From contig NZ_AOHO01000048.1 in assembly GCF_000342005.1 (NCBI RefSeq), positions 62,001 through 126,000 of the forward strand: 64,000 nt of DNA, given 5' to 3'. The DNA comes from Amycolatopsis decaplanina DSM 44594. Its GTDB lineage: Bacteria; Actinomycetota; Actinomycetes; Mycobacteriales; Pseudonocardiaceae. The translations under genes and the position numbers were made by a program. Positions 8,388-16,759 of the stretch are shown piece by piece. The number at the start of each line of letters is the position of its first letter. The first letter of the stretch is position 1. A model generated the notes under the pieces. It was not told the origin of the DNA and did no database searches. It was given only the letters and a program-made list of their open reading frames with translations.

Positions 8388-8954
8388 TCAGGAGAACAGC
8401 GGCGGGCCACGCCTGCCGTGGACCCGGCGGAGGTCCACGCGGACGAGGTGACCGGGACCCGCCGGACGGGCGAGCACCGGGGACGCCACCGCGGCGGGCA
8501 CCGGGAGCGCGTTGAGGATGAACGGGACCAGCGCGCGCAGGCAGTCGAGGACGCCGAGCAGCAGTCCGTCGGCTTTGGCCAGCAGCAACGCGGTGACCAG
8601 CGTGGCGACGACGTGCGCGACGGTCATCGCGAGTCCGCCCGAGACGAGGGCGGGTCCGCTTCGAGCAGGCACAGTGTGCATGAGCTCATGACTGCTCAGG
8701 GAGCTGAGCACGAGGTGCATCACGACCTGGCCGGCGCCGAGATCGACGATGGTGGCCATCGGTCCGCGGGCCTTCGCGGCGAGCGCGGCGGCGTTCCAGC
8801 CGATCAGCACGGTGAGCAACAACGTCATCGCCGTATCGGGTAAGTCGCCGTCCCCGATCAGGTGAGCGGTCACGGCCAGCGCGGCGGAACTCACGCCGAG
8901 CAATCCACCACGTACAGCGCGTAACGCGCTTCGGTGATGACCGCCCTTACTCAC
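8388..8954 (-). CDS. Small multipass membrane protein at head of the copper operon
   Basis: The product is 188 aa with four or five hydrophobic segments (LLGVSSAALAVTAHLIGDG, MTLLLTVLIGWNAAALA, MTVAHVVATLVTALLLA). Its His residues within and between helices (TAHLIG, SSHELMHTV, VAHVV) would suit metal handling. I recognise no named family, but such proteins accompany ycnI-copCD in actinomycetes. The start is a GTG at 8954. A CATACT hexamer lies 9 nt upstream and no ribosome site is visible, so a leaderless start is possible; longer in-frame versions exist but are Arg/Pro rich. The gap to ycnI is 69 bp, so one operon reaching to 5953 is likely. Confidence 0.6.
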   Translation of the reverse strand: MSKGGHHRSALRAVRGGLLGVSSAALAVTAHLIGDGDLPDTAMTLLLTVLIGWNAAALAAKARGPMATIVDLGAGQVVMHLVLSSLSSHELMHTVPARSGPALVSGGLAMTVAHVVATLVTALLLAKADGLLLGVLDCLRALVPFILNALPVPAAVASPVLARPAGPGHLVRVDLRRVHGRRGPPLFS

Positions 8955-9197
8955 GGGATGAAGAGTATGCGACGCCCGGTCGGGTGGTCGATGTCCTCCC
9001 GGCTGTTGAGCAGTGGGAAAGATGCCGACCGGGTGGCGCGTGCGTTTGCCCAATTAGGCCGAATGGGGAAGGTTGGCGGGATAAAAGGCGGTAAACAGGG
9101 GTTTGACCCCGCGGCTTTTGGGTAGTCAGGCTCCCGATACAGCTACTCCGAATGGGTGAGGAGCCTCACCCAGAGGCGGCGGGAGAACCAGCACGCG

Positions 9198-9845
9198 ATG
9201 AACCTCTTCGAGTACATCTCGGATCGGTGGGACAGACTCGCCCTCCAAGGGCTCCTCCATGTCAGCGCGGTCGTGCAGTGCACGATCCTGGCCGCCGTGC
9301 TCGGCGTGGTGATCGGCGTCGCCGTCTACCGCAGCCCGATCGGCTCGGCCGTGGCCACGGCGCTGGCGAGCACGATCCTCACCGTTCCCTCCTTCGCCCT
9401 CTTGGGGCTTCTCATCCCGGTGTTCGGTCTCGGCGCGAACACCACCGTCATCGCCCTCGTGCTCTACGCGCTGCTGCCGATCGTGCGGAACACGATCGTC
9501 GGGCTGAGCGGCGTGGATCCGGCGGTCAGTGACGCGGCGCGCGGCATCGGCATGAGCCGGTTCGGCGTGCTGACCAGGGTGGAGCTGCGGCTCGCCTGGC
9601 CCGCGATCCTCGCCGGCATGCGGGTCGCGACGCAGATGCTCATGGGCATCGCGGTCATCGCGGCCTACGCGAAGGGCCCGGGCCTCGGCTCGGAGGTCTT
9701 CTCCGGCCTCACCAACGCGGGGAGCACGAACTCCCTCAACCAGGCACTGACCGGGACGCTCGGCGTGGTCGTCCTCGCACTGGTCCTCGACGCCGTTTAC
9801 GTCCTGATCAACCGTTTGACCGTCTCTAGGGGTGTCCGTGGCTGA
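9198..9845 (+). CDS. Glycine betaine/choline-type ABC transporter permease (OpuBB/ProW-like), first
   Basis: The product is 215 aa with five to six membrane segments and the BPD-transport inner-membrane motif (DAARGIGMSRFGVLTRVELRL) that contacts the ATPase. It opens the four-gene compatible-solute importer and pairs with the second permease at 11013. The ATG at 9198 gives the family-typical N-terminus MNLFEYISDRWDRLALQ; an in-frame GTG at 9156 would add 14 non-conserved residues. Its stop lies inside the start of the ATPase gene. Upstream, a TTGACC at 9103-9108 might be a -35 element, but no convincing -10 can be fixed. Confidence 0.88.
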   Translation: MNLFEYISDRWDRLALQGLLHVSAVVQCTILAAVLGVVIGVAVYRSPIGSAVATALASTILTVPSFALLGLLIPVFGLGANTTVIALVLYALLPIVRNTIVGLSGVDPAVSDAARGIGMSRFGVLTRVELRLAWPAILAGMRVATQMLMGIAVIAAYAKGPGLGSEVFSGLTNAGSTNSLNQALTGTLGVVVLALVLDAVYVLINRLTVSRGVRG

Positions 9846-11016
9846 GTCTCCTGAAACCGTATCCGGCGTCGAAATCGAGCTGGAGAACGTCACGAAGCGC
9901 TACCCCGGCACCCGTGAGCCGGCGGTCGACGACTTCTCGATGGTGGTGCCCGCGGGCAAGATCGTGGTCTTCGTCGGCCCGTCCGGCTGCGGCAAGACCA
10001 CGACCATGCGGATGATCAACCGGCTGATCGAGCCGACGTCGGGCCGCATCACCATCGGCGGCGACGACGCGCTGAAGCTCGACGTCGACACCCTGCGCCG
10101 CCGCATCGGCTACGCGATCCAGCAGGCCGGGCTCTTCCCGCACTTCACCGTCGCGCAGAACATCGCGGTGGTGCCGGGGCTGCTCGGCTGGGACAAGAAG
10201 AGGGTCGACGACCGGGTCGAGGAGATGATGGACCTGGTCGGGCTGGACCCGGCCGATTTCCGCGACCGTTTCCCGCGTCAGCTGTCCGGTGGGCAGCAGC
10301 AGCGCGTCGGCGTCGCGCGGGCGCTCGCGGCGGACCCGCCGGTACTGCTGATGGACGAACCGTTCGGCGCGGTCGACCCGATCACCCGCGGCAACCTGCA
10401 GGACGAACTGCTGCGGCTGCAGACCGAGCTGAAGAAGACGATCGTCTTCGTCACCCATGACTTCGACGAGGCCGTGAAGCTCGGCGACAAGATCGCGGTG
10501 CTCGGCGACCAGTCGAGGATCCTCCAGTACGACACTCCGGACGCGATCCTCGCGAACCCGGCCGACGACACGGTCGCCGGTTTCGTCGGCGCCGGTGCCT
10601 CGCTGAAGCAGCTGACCCTGCTGCGGGTCCGCGACGTCGAGCTGAAGCAGGACGCGCTGACGGCGACGGTCAGCGAATCGCCGTCCGAGGTGCGCGAGAA
10701 GCTGACCCGGCAGCGCAAGCATTTCGTGCTGGTGCTCGACCAGCGCCGCCGCCCGATGCGGTGGGTGCACGTCCGCGAGCTGACCGCGTCGGCGTCGCTG
10801 ACCAGCGCGGGCAAACCGCTGCGCGACTCGGTCAGCCTCCAGTCGACACTGCAGGACGCGCTCGAAGCCATGCTCGCCGAGGGCGGCAGCGTCCCGGTGA
10901 CCGGCGCCCGAGGCGAGTACGCCGGGACGATCGAGCTCGACACCGTCATCTCGACGATCCAGCAGCTGCGCGAGGAGCACTCCGACGACAACCCGGCGGA
11001 AGGTGTGACCGCATGA
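9832..11016 (+). CDS. Glycine betaine/choline-type ABC transporter ATP-binding protein with CBS domains
   Basis: The product is 394 aa. Walker A is GPSGCGKT near residue 45, the Q-loop is in YAIQQAGLFP, the signature is LSGGQQQR, Walker B is VLLMDEP, and the switch His is in FVTHD. After about residue 265 comes a CBS-pair region (residues about 270-375) like that of OpuA/ProV. CBS pairs in these ATPases sense ionic strength or nucleotides and gate transport under osmotic stress. The GTG start is 14 bp before the end of the upstream permease gene, and the stop overlaps the next permease by four bases. It energises uptake of betaine, choline or a related quaternary amine. Confidence 0.9.
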   Translation: MSVAESPETVSGVEIELENVTKRYPGTREPAVDDFSMVVPAGKIVVFVGPSGCGKTTTMRMINRLIEPTSGRITIGGDDALKLDVDTLRRRIGYAIQQAGLFPHFTVAQNIAVVPGLLGWDKKRVDDRVEEMMDLVGLDPADFRDRFPRQLSGGQQQRVGVARALAADPPVLLMDEPFGAVDPITRGNLQDELLRLQTELKKTIVFVTHDFDEAVKLGDKIAVLGDQSRILQYDTPDAILANPADDTVAGFVGAGASLKQLTLLRVRDVELKQDALTATVSESPSEVREKLTRQRKHFVLVLDQRRRPMRWVHVRELTASASLTSAGKPLRDSVSLQSTLQDALEAMLAEGGSVPVTGARGEYAGTIELDTVISTIQQLREEHSDDNPAEGVTA

Positions 11017-11789
11017 CGGCCGTCGATACCGGGTTCTCCACCGAGTCCTCGTCGAGAAGCGCGGAACGGGTCCGGCTGTTCGCGCAGCCCGCCGCGGTGC
11101 TGCTGATCGTCGCCGGGGTGCTGATCTGGGTGTTCACCAGCGATCTGACCGCGACGGAGAAGGAGACCCTCAACGCCGCCGGGCTGTTCGCCGCGCTGCG
11201 CGACCACCTGGCGATGACCGTCGTGGTCACCGCGATCGTGGTCGCCGTGGCGGTGCCGCTCGGCGTGCTCGTGACGCGGCCCTGGGCGAAATGGGCGGCG
11301 CCGGTCTTCCTGGCGGTCGCGAACATCGGCCAGGCAGCGCCCGCGCTCGGTGTGCTGGTGCTGTGGTTCATCGTCACCGGCGCCACCGGCGGGCTGTGGG
11401 TCGCGGCGCTGCCGCTGGCGTTCTACTCGCTGCTTCCGGTGCTGCGGAACACGATGGTCGGCCTCCAGCAGGTCGAGCCCGCGCTGATCGACGCCGGCCG
11501 CGGGATCGGCATGTCGGCCTCCGGCGTGCTGTGGCGGGTCGAGTTCCCGCTGGCCATCCCGCTGATCCTGGCCGGTCTGCGGACCTCGCTGGTGCTGGCC
11601 GTCGGCACGGCGACCTTCGGCATGTTCGTGAACGCCGGCGGTTTCGGCCTGCTCATCGACACCGGCTACAAGCTCAACCTGACGAAGGTGCTGATCACCG
11701 GCTCGGTGCTCGCCGTCGCGCTGGCGCTGCTGGTGGACTGGCTCGGCGCGGTGGCGGAACAGTTCTTCGGACCGAAGGGACTGCGCTGA
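11013..11789 (+). CDS. Glycine betaine/choline-type ABC transporter permease (OpuBD-like), second
   Basis: The product is 258 aa with an N-terminal membrane segment (AVLLIVAGVLIWVFTSDL), a short extracellular stretch and five further helices. The conserved cytoplasmic loop DAGRGIGMSASGVLWRVEFPLA is the ATPase-coupling motif. It forms the heteromeric channel with the 9198 product. ATG 11013 overlaps the ATPase stop in an ATGA arrangement, which makes the start certain. The binding-protein gene follows after 2 bp. Confidence 0.9.
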   Translation: MTAVDTGFSTESSSRSAERVRLFAQPAAVLLIVAGVLIWVFTSDLTATEKETLNAAGLFAALRDHLAMTVVVTAIVVAVAVPLGVLVTRPWAKWAAPVFLAVANIGQAAPALGVLVLWFIVTGATGGLWVAALPLAFYSLLPVLRNTMVGLQQVEPALIDAGRGIGMSASGVLWRVEFPLAIPLILAGLRTSLVLAVGTATFGMFVNAGGFGLLIDTGYKLNLTKVLITGSVLAVALALLVDWLGAVAEQFFGPKGLR

Positions 11790-11791
11790 AA

Positions 11792-12766
11792 ATGCGACTC
11801 GGAGCACTTCGTTTGAAAGCACTGCTCGGCGCGGTCCTGTTGTGCGGCACGCTTTCCGCGTGCGGGCTCGAGGTCAACACCGCGCTGCCGTACAAGATCG
11901 AACCCGGGTCGATCCAGCCCATCGAATCCCTCAAGGGTGTCAAGGTGACGGTGGGGTCGAAGGACTTCACCGAGAACATCATCCTCGGCTACATGGCCGA
12001 GATGGCGCTTTCCGCGGCGGGCGCGGACGTCGTCGACCTGACCGACATCAAGGGCTCGAACTCGTCGCGGCAGGCGCTGCTCGCCGGCCAGACCGACGTC
12101 ACCTGGGAGTACACCGGCACCGGCTGGATCAACTACCAGGGCAACGAACTCCCCGTCCCCGGAGGGGAACAAGCCCAGTACGAAGCCACGAAGGCGGCCG
12201 ACGAGGCGAAGTTCGGCGTCACCTGGCTGAACTACTCGCCGCTCAACGACCAGTACGCCTTCGCGGTCACCGAGGCATACGGCGCGGCGAACAACCTGAA
12301 GACGACGTCGGACCTGGCGGAGTTCCTGAAGCGGAAGCCCGACCAGAACGTGTTCTGCCTGGAGACCGAATTCACCAGCCGCCAGGACGGTTTCCCCGCC
12401 GCCGTGCGGGCGTACGGGTTCCAGAACCCGGTGATCAAGAACTTCGGCATCGGCACGATCTACTCGGCCGTGGCGAGCGGGACCTGCCCGATCGGCGAGA
12501 TCTTCACGACCGACGGCCGGATCGCCGGGCTGAACCTTCGCGTCCTCGAAGACGACAAGAAGGCGTTCCCGCAGTACAACGCCGTGCCGACGCTGCGGAC
12601 GGAATTCCTGAACCAGCACCCGGAACTCCGCGGGCCGCTCGAAACCGTCACCGCCGCCCTCGACAACCAGCAGATGATCGAGCTGTGCAAGCAGGTCGAC
12701 GTCGACGGTCGTGATCAGGGCGAGGTCGCCTACGAATGGATGAAGAAGAAGGGGTTTATTTCTTAA
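11792..12766 (+). CDS. Glycine betaine/choline-type substrate-binding lipoprotein (OpuBC-like)
   Basis: The product is 324 aa. The lipoprotein signal MRLGALRLKALLGAVLLCGT is followed by the lipobox LSAC, with the acylated Cys at residue 24. The OpuAC-type domain begins at VKVTVGSKDFTENIILG and continues to the C-terminus. Aromatic residues in WEYTGTGWINY are candidates for the cation-pi cage that holds the quaternary ammonium group. It captures substrate outside the membrane for the two permeases. It is the last gene of the operon and is followed by a strong inverted repeat at 12782. Confidence 0.9.
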   Translation: MRLGALRLKALLGAVLLCGTLSACGLEVNTALPYKIEPGSIQPIESLKGVKVTVGSKDFTENIILGYMAEMALSAAGADVVDLTDIKGSNSSRQALLAGQTDVTWEYTGTGWINYQGNELPVPGGEQAQYEATKAADEAKFGVTWLNYSPLNDQYAFAVTEAYGAANNLKTTSDLAEFLKRKPDQNVFCLETEFTSRQDGFPAAVRAYGFQNPVIKNFGIGTIYSAVASGTCPIGEIFTTDGRIAGLNLRVLEDDKKAFPQYNAVPTLRTEFLNQHPELRGPLETVTAALDNQQMIELCKQVDVDGRDQGEVAYEWMKKKGFIS

Positions 12767-12781
12767 ATCTCGCGCTGACGA

Positions 12782-12851
12782 AAACGTGCCGAAGGGGCGC
12801 CGTCTCGTGTCAACGTCACGTTGGCAGGGGAGGCGCCCCTTCATCACGTTT
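12782..12851. terminator. Long bipartite inverted repeat after the ABC operon
   Basis: The outer arms AAACGTG (12782-12788) and CACGTTT (12845-12851) and inner arms GAAGGGGCGCC (12791-12801) and GGCGCCCCTTC (12832-12842) are collinear, separated by 2 nt on each side. The loop itself contains a small hairpin (CAACGTCACGTTG). There is no T-run. It could terminate the ABC operon and belongs to the palindrome family noted in the findings. A shorter hairpin, GGGCC-TTC-GGCCC, lies at 12856-12868. The rest of 12869-12987 shows no gene. Confidence 0.6.
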
Positions 12852-12987
12852 CCGTGGGCCTTCGGCCCGAAAGGGGCGCTCGACGGGTGAAGTCTCCGTC
12901 GGGCGCGGGGCGCCCTTGGGGAGACCGTTCTCGGTCCGGTTCGCCGCCGTCCCGGTCCCCTTCAGCCGCCGTCTTTGTCCCGCCCGC

Positions 12988-13452
12988 TCAGACCCCCAGG
13001 CGGTGCAGCAGCTTCCCCTCGAGCTGGTCCAGCTCCCCGGCCACGGCCCGGTGCGCCGCCTTCCGTCGCGCGGCGGGCATCCGCTCCGACGCGCGAACGG
13101 TCGCCGAAAGCTGCTCCAGCGTCCCCTGGGTGTCCTTCGCGAAGGCCGCGTCGGCGTCGGTCGCCTTCGCGGACCTCTTCAGCTCCGCGAGCCCCTGCGT
13201 CAGCCCCGCGATCCGCGCGTGGAGTGCGGCACCGCGTCCGCTGAACTCACCGAGCTGGTCGACGGCGACGCCGAGCTTCTTCGCTTGATAACGGTCGTAT
13301 AGCTCTCGGGCGGCCCCCGCCGCTCGAACGGCGTACGGCGCGATCACCGGCAGTACGGCCGGTCCGAGCACTTTGGCCACCGCGACGGCGTTTTTCGCCT
13401 TCTTCGGGGTAAACCTGCCTTCGCCCTCGACGGCTTTGGCCTTGCGCGCCAT
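12988..13452 (-). CDS. DUF6474-family protein
   Basis: The product is 154 aa, basic and helical, beginning MARKAKAVEGEGRFTPKKAKNAVAVAKVLGPAVLPVIAPYA with one marginal hydrophobic helix, followed by a charged alpha-helical C-terminal half (ELDQLEGKLLHRLGV). It matches what I know of DUF6474, a conserved Pseudonocardiaceae/mycobacterial family of unknown function. ATG 13452 is chosen because GGGAGG ends 4 nt upstream; a GTG four codons earlier is possible. It is divergent from the RecB-like nuclease gene, with about 90 bp between them. Confidence 0.7.
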   Translation of the reverse strand: MARKAKAVEGEGRFTPKKAKNAVAVAKVLGPAVLPVIAPYAVRAAGAARELYDRYQAKKLGVAVDQLGEFSGRGAALHARIAGLTQGLAELKRSAKATDADAAFAKDTQGTLEQLSATVRASERMPAARRKAAHRAVAGELDQLEGKLLHRLGV

Positions 13453-13529
13453 GGCACCTCCCACGCTGTGTCACAGACGAACTTACTGGTCCCCGATGTG
13501 GCGGGCATGTCGGCTTGCCGGTCGCCTTC

Positions 13530-13535
13530 TAGAGT
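13530..13535 (+). promoter_or_regulatory. Predicted -10 (TAGAGT) for leaderless start at 13543
   Basis: TAGAGT is followed by 7 nt and then the GTG start of the nuclease gene, with no ribosome site between. This spacing would put the transcription start at the start codon. Confidence 0.45.
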
Positions 13536-13542
13536 GTTGTCT

Positions 13543-15189
13543 GTGAGTAACGAGGTGCTACTGGACGCGGGAGCGGTGAGCCGCTGCCGGCGTCGCGTGC
13601 ACCTCGAACACGATCCGGCGATGCGCGAGGTCCCGCTCGCCCCGCCCGACCCCGCCGCGCAGCAGCGGATCGCCGACGCGTCAGCACATCGCGACGCGAT
13701 CGTGCGGCAACTCATGGACGCGACAGGACCTGACGCGACCTGGGTCAAGATCTCCCGCGACCTCCCGGCCGCCGAGCGCGTGCAGCTCACCGAAGAGGCC
13801 TTCGCCGCCGAAGCGCGCTACATCTGGGGCGCGCTGCTCCCGGCGGATCGTGCCGGTCACCGGCGAGGCGGCTCCGAGTTGCTCGTCCACACCGGCGCCG
13901 GATACGTGCCGGTGCTGGTCGTGCGGCACCGCATCACCGATCGCGGCGCGGGCGCGCCGACCACGGCGATGACCGACCTCGACCCGGCGAACCGGTTGCC
14001 CGACCCGGCGCGCAAGGTTCGCTCGCAACCGCGGGACCAGATGCGGCTCGCGCACCTCTATCGGATGCTCGAAGCGCTCGGGAAGCACGAGGGACACCGT
14101 GCCGTCGGCGGTGTCATCGGGCTCGACGCGGACGTCGTCGTCTGGCACGACCTTGCCGCGGGCACCTGGCCGGGCGGCCGAAGCGCGCTGACGGAGTATC
14201 AGAGCCGCTTCGTGGACAGACTCGCCATCGCGAGCGCCGCCGCCGATGGCGAAGAGCCGCTCGCCGAACCGTCTCGCGTCCTCGAATGCCGGCGCTGCCC
14301 TTGGTGGCCGACGTGCGAGGTCGTGCTCACCGAGACTCGTGACGTCAGCCTGGTCGTCCGCGGCGAGGACGCGATGGAACTCCGCCGCGCCGGGGTGTCC
14401 ACAGTGGACAAGCTGGCCGCGCTCGATCCGGCCGACGAGCCCCCGCCGATGAACTGGACCGGTGGTACCTTCGCCGACGCGATCATCCTCGCGCGCGCCT
14501 GGCTCGCCGATCTCACGATGGTGCGCAAGGTCGACCGCGTCGAGGTCTCGCGCGGTGACGTCGAGGTGGACGTCGACATGGAGAGCTTCGGTGATTCCGG
14601 CGCGTACCTGTGGGGTTCGCTGCTGACCGGCGCCGACATCGGGATGGAGCAGGGCTACCGGGCGTTCGCGACGTGGGAGCCGCTGCCGACCGCGGACGAG
14701 GCCCGGTCGTTCGCCGAGTTCTGGGCCTGGTTCACCGAAGTCCGCGAGCGCACGCTCGCCGCGGGCCTGACCTTCCGCGCCTACTGCTACAACGCGCTCG
14801 CCGAGAACCGCTGGCTCTTCGGCTCCGCCGACCGGTTCGGCGAATACCCCGGCGTTCCGAAGAAGGCCGAGATCGCGTCCTTTGTGGACTCCGAGGAGTG
14901 GATCGACCTCTTCCGCAGCGTCACCGATCAGTTCCTGTGCTCGCACGGCAAGGGACTCAAGGTGATCGCCCCGGTTTCCGGGTTCGCTTGGCGCGATCCC
15001 GAAGCCGGTGGCGAGGCGTCGATGAGGTGGTACCGCGACGCCGTCGGCATGGACGGCGGTGTCCCGGACGACGCCCAGCGAGAGCGCCTGCTGCGTTACA
15101 ACGAGGACGACGTCCTGGCGACGCACGCGCTGCGGAACTGGATGACCGACCACGCGCAGACGTCCGTGCCGTACATGAACGACCTCTGA
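13543..15189 (+). CDS. TM0106-type RecB-like putative nuclease with RNase H-like domain
   Basis: The product is 548 aa. The N-terminal two thirds resembles the TM0106 family: a PD-(D/E)XK-like region and a Cys cluster (CRRCPWWPTC) of the type that holds a metal or Fe-S site in RecB/Cas4-like nucleases. The C-terminal part, from about residue 330, is an RNase H-like/DEDD domain beginning VDVDMESFGDSGAYLWG, with the terminal motif YNEDDVLATHALRNW. Substrate and pathway are unknown; a DNA-repair or RNA role is plausible. The start GTG at 13543 gives the conserved N-terminus VSNEVLLDAGAVSRCRRRVHLEHDP and fits a leaderless promoter. Confidence 0.8.
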   Translation: MSNEVLLDAGAVSRCRRRVHLEHDPAMREVPLAPPDPAAQQRIADASAHRDAIVRQLMDATGPDATWVKISRDLPAAERVQLTEEAFAAEARYIWGALLPADRAGHRRGGSELLVHTGAGYVPVLVVRHRITDRGAGAPTTAMTDLDPANRLPDPARKVRSQPRDQMRLAHLYRMLEALGKHEGHRAVGGVIGLDADVVVWHDLAAGTWPGGRSALTEYQSRFVDRLAIASAAADGEEPLAEPSRVLECRRCPWWPTCEVVLTETRDVSLVVRGEDAMELRRAGVSTVDKLAALDPADEPPPMNWTGGTFADAIILARAWLADLTMVRKVDRVEVSRGDVEVDVDMESFGDSGAYLWGSLLTGADIGMEQGYRAFATWEPLPTADEARSFAEFWAWFTEVRERTLAAGLTFRAYCYNALAENRWLFGSADRFGEYPGVPKKAEIASFVDSEEWIDLFRSVTDQFLCSHGKGLKVIAPVSGFAWRDPEAGGEASMRWYRDAVGMDGGVPDDAQRERLLRYNEDDVLATHALRNWMTDHAQTSVPYMNDL

Positions 15190-15267
15190 TCCTTCAGTCG
15201 CCGAGAAACTTGCGATCAAGTCTTCTCGTCAGGATACTCGTTGGCGATTACTCGTCGACGAGGAGGC

Positions 15268-15897
15268 ATGGTGAAGCGGCGGAAGGTGGGGAATCTGCTG
15301 GCGCTGGCGATACTGGCCACGCTGAACGAGCGTCCGGCGCATCCGTATGAAATGGCGTCGATCCTGAAGAGTCGCGGCAAGGACCGCGACATGGGGATCA
15401 AATGGGGCTCGTTCTACACGGTCGTCGGCAACCTGCGGAAACACGGCCTCATCGAAGCCGCCGAGAGCGGTCGCGACGGCGCCCGCCCCGAGCGCACGGT
15501 GTACCGGATCACCGACGCCGGCCGTGACGAAATGCTCGACTGGCTGCGCGAACTGCTCGCCGAACTCGCGCCGGAGGAGCCGAGGTTCGTCGCCGGGCTG
15601 TCGGTGATGGCGTGGCTCGGACCGGACGAGGTGATCGCCCTGTTGCGAACCCGGCTGGCGGCGCTGGACGAGGAGATCGCCGCGGAGCGCGCGGAACTGG
15701 CGCGGCTCCTCGAGGAGATTCCGCGGCTGGTGCTGCTCGAATCCGAGTACCACCTGGCGATCCGCGCGGCGGAGGCCGAATGGGTCCGCTCGATCCTCGG
15801 GGAACTGACTTCCGGCTCGATGCCCGGTCTCGCCGAGTGGCGGGCCTTCCACGAGACCGGAGAACCACTGGCCGAAAGGGGGAGCACCGGCAGTTGA
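15268..15897 (+). CDS. PadR-family transcriptional regulator
   Basis: The product is 209 aa. Residues about 5-85 form the PadR winged helix (LLALAILATLNERPAHPYEMASILK, WGSFYTVVGNLRKHGLIEA). A long C-terminal helical domain (residues about 100-180) dimerises in this family. GAGGAGG lies just before the ATG at 15268; the adjacent GTG at 15271 would have better spacing, so the start is uncertain by one codon. A hairpin separates it from a methyltransferase gene 117 bp downstream, which it may regulate (inference from position). Confidence 0.85.
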   Translation: MVKRRKVGNLLALAILATLNERPAHPYEMASILKSRGKDRDMGIKWGSFYTVVGNLRKHGLIEAAESGRDGARPERTVYRITDAGRDEMLDWLRELLAELAPEEPRFVAGLSVMAWLGPDEVIALLRTRLAALDEEIAAERAELARLLEEIPRLVLLESEYHLAIRAAEAEWVRSILGELTSGSMPGLAEWRAFHETGEPLAERGSTGS

Positions 15898-15901
15898 AAG
15901 A

Positions 15902-15935
15902 GCCCCGGCGAGGTGTTGCAGCACCCCACCGGGGC
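15902..15935 (+). terminator. Hairpin between PadR and methyltransferase genes
   Basis: The arms GCCCCGG and CCGGGGC (15902-15908, 15929-15935) enclose a second stem, GGTG/CACC. The hairpin starts 4 nt after the PadR stop codon and has no T-tract. It could end the PadR transcript or attenuate the following gene. Confidence 0.5.
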
Positions 15936-16014
15936 GACGATCCCGCAACCGGAACCCGGCCACGAGACGGCACTTCGAGGATAACCGGGCTCCGGGCGAA
16001 CAACCTGGAGAGAC

Positions 16015-16689
16015 ATGTCGAACATCAAGGACAGGAAACGGTTCAAGATCGTGCCGGAGATGGGCGGCGCGCTGGCGCGGAACTACGCCCGGCAGCGTGG
16101 CACCGGACCGCAGATCGAACACTGGCGGACGCAGGCGCGCGAACTCACCGCGGACCTGCCGGAAGGCGCGAAGATCCTCGAGGTCGCCTTCGGTCCCGGC
16201 TACTTCGCCGTCGAACTCGCGCGGCTCGGGTTCTCCGTCACCGGTCTCGACGTCGCGCCGACGTTCGTCGAGATCGCGAACGAGTACGCACGGGCTCAAG
16301 GCGTCGAGGTTTCGTTCCACGAGGGCGATGTCGCGGGGATGCCGTTCGACGACGAGTCGTTCGACTTCGTCGTCTGCCAGGCCGCGTTCAAGAACTTCGC
16401 GTGGCCGGTGAAGGCACTCGACGAGATGCACCGCGTGCTGCGCCGGGGTGGCACGGCCGTCGTGCAGGACATGAACCGGAACGCGACCGATGGTGACATC
16501 GTGCGCGAGGTCGAGGGCATGAAGCTCGGGAAACTGGCGGGGCTCGGCGTCCGGCAGGCGCTCGGCGGGCTGCGGCGGCGCGCCTACACGCCGCTCGACT
16601 TCAGCGGGCTGGTCGCCGAAACCGCGTTCCGGACCTGTGAGGTCACCACCTCGGGCATCAGCCTGGATGTCCGTCTCACCCGTCCCTGA
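16015..16689 (+). CDS. Class I SAM-dependent methyltransferase
   Basis: The product is 224 aa. Motif I is ILEVAFGPGYFAVELA, the acidic residue ending strand 2 is in VTGLDVAPTF, and the motif II region is FVVCQAAFKNFAWP, followed by the post-motif segment MHRVLRRGGTAVVQDMNRN. This is a small-molecule methyltransferase fold close to the UbiE/Methyltransf_11 group; the substrate is unknown. It lies downstream of PadR, consistent with a regulator-target pair. The ATG at 16015 is preceded by GGAGAGAC. A long palindrome follows the stop codon. Confidence 0.85.
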   Translation: MSNIKDRKRFKIVPEMGGALARNYARQRGTGPQIEHWRTQARELTADLPEGAKILEVAFGPGYFAVELARLGFSVTGLDVAPTFVEIANEYARAQGVEVSFHEGDVAGMPFDDESFDFVVCQAAFKNFAWPVKALDEMHRVLRRGGTAVVQDMNRNATDGDIVREVEGMKLGKLAGLGVRQALGGLRRRAYTPLDFSGLVAETAFRTCEVTTSGISLDVRLTRP

Positions 16690-16691
16690 CC

Positions 16692-16746
16692 TGACATGAA
16701 GGACTCCTTCATCGCGAAATTTGCGATGAAGGAGTCCTTCATGTCA
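16692..16746. terminator. Long palindrome with 24-bp perfect arms between convergent genes
   Basis: Arms at 16692-16715 and 16723-16746 are perfectly complementary around the heptamer GAAATTT. The outer part reads ATGAAGGACTCC and the inner core TTCATCGC. It separates the methyltransferase gene from the convergent SDR gene, so it can act as a bidirectional terminator. It shares its inner core with the palindrome at 32456. No T-tract is needed on either strand beyond the central ATTT. Confidence 0.8.
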
Positions 16747-16759
16747 CGCGGGGGGAGGC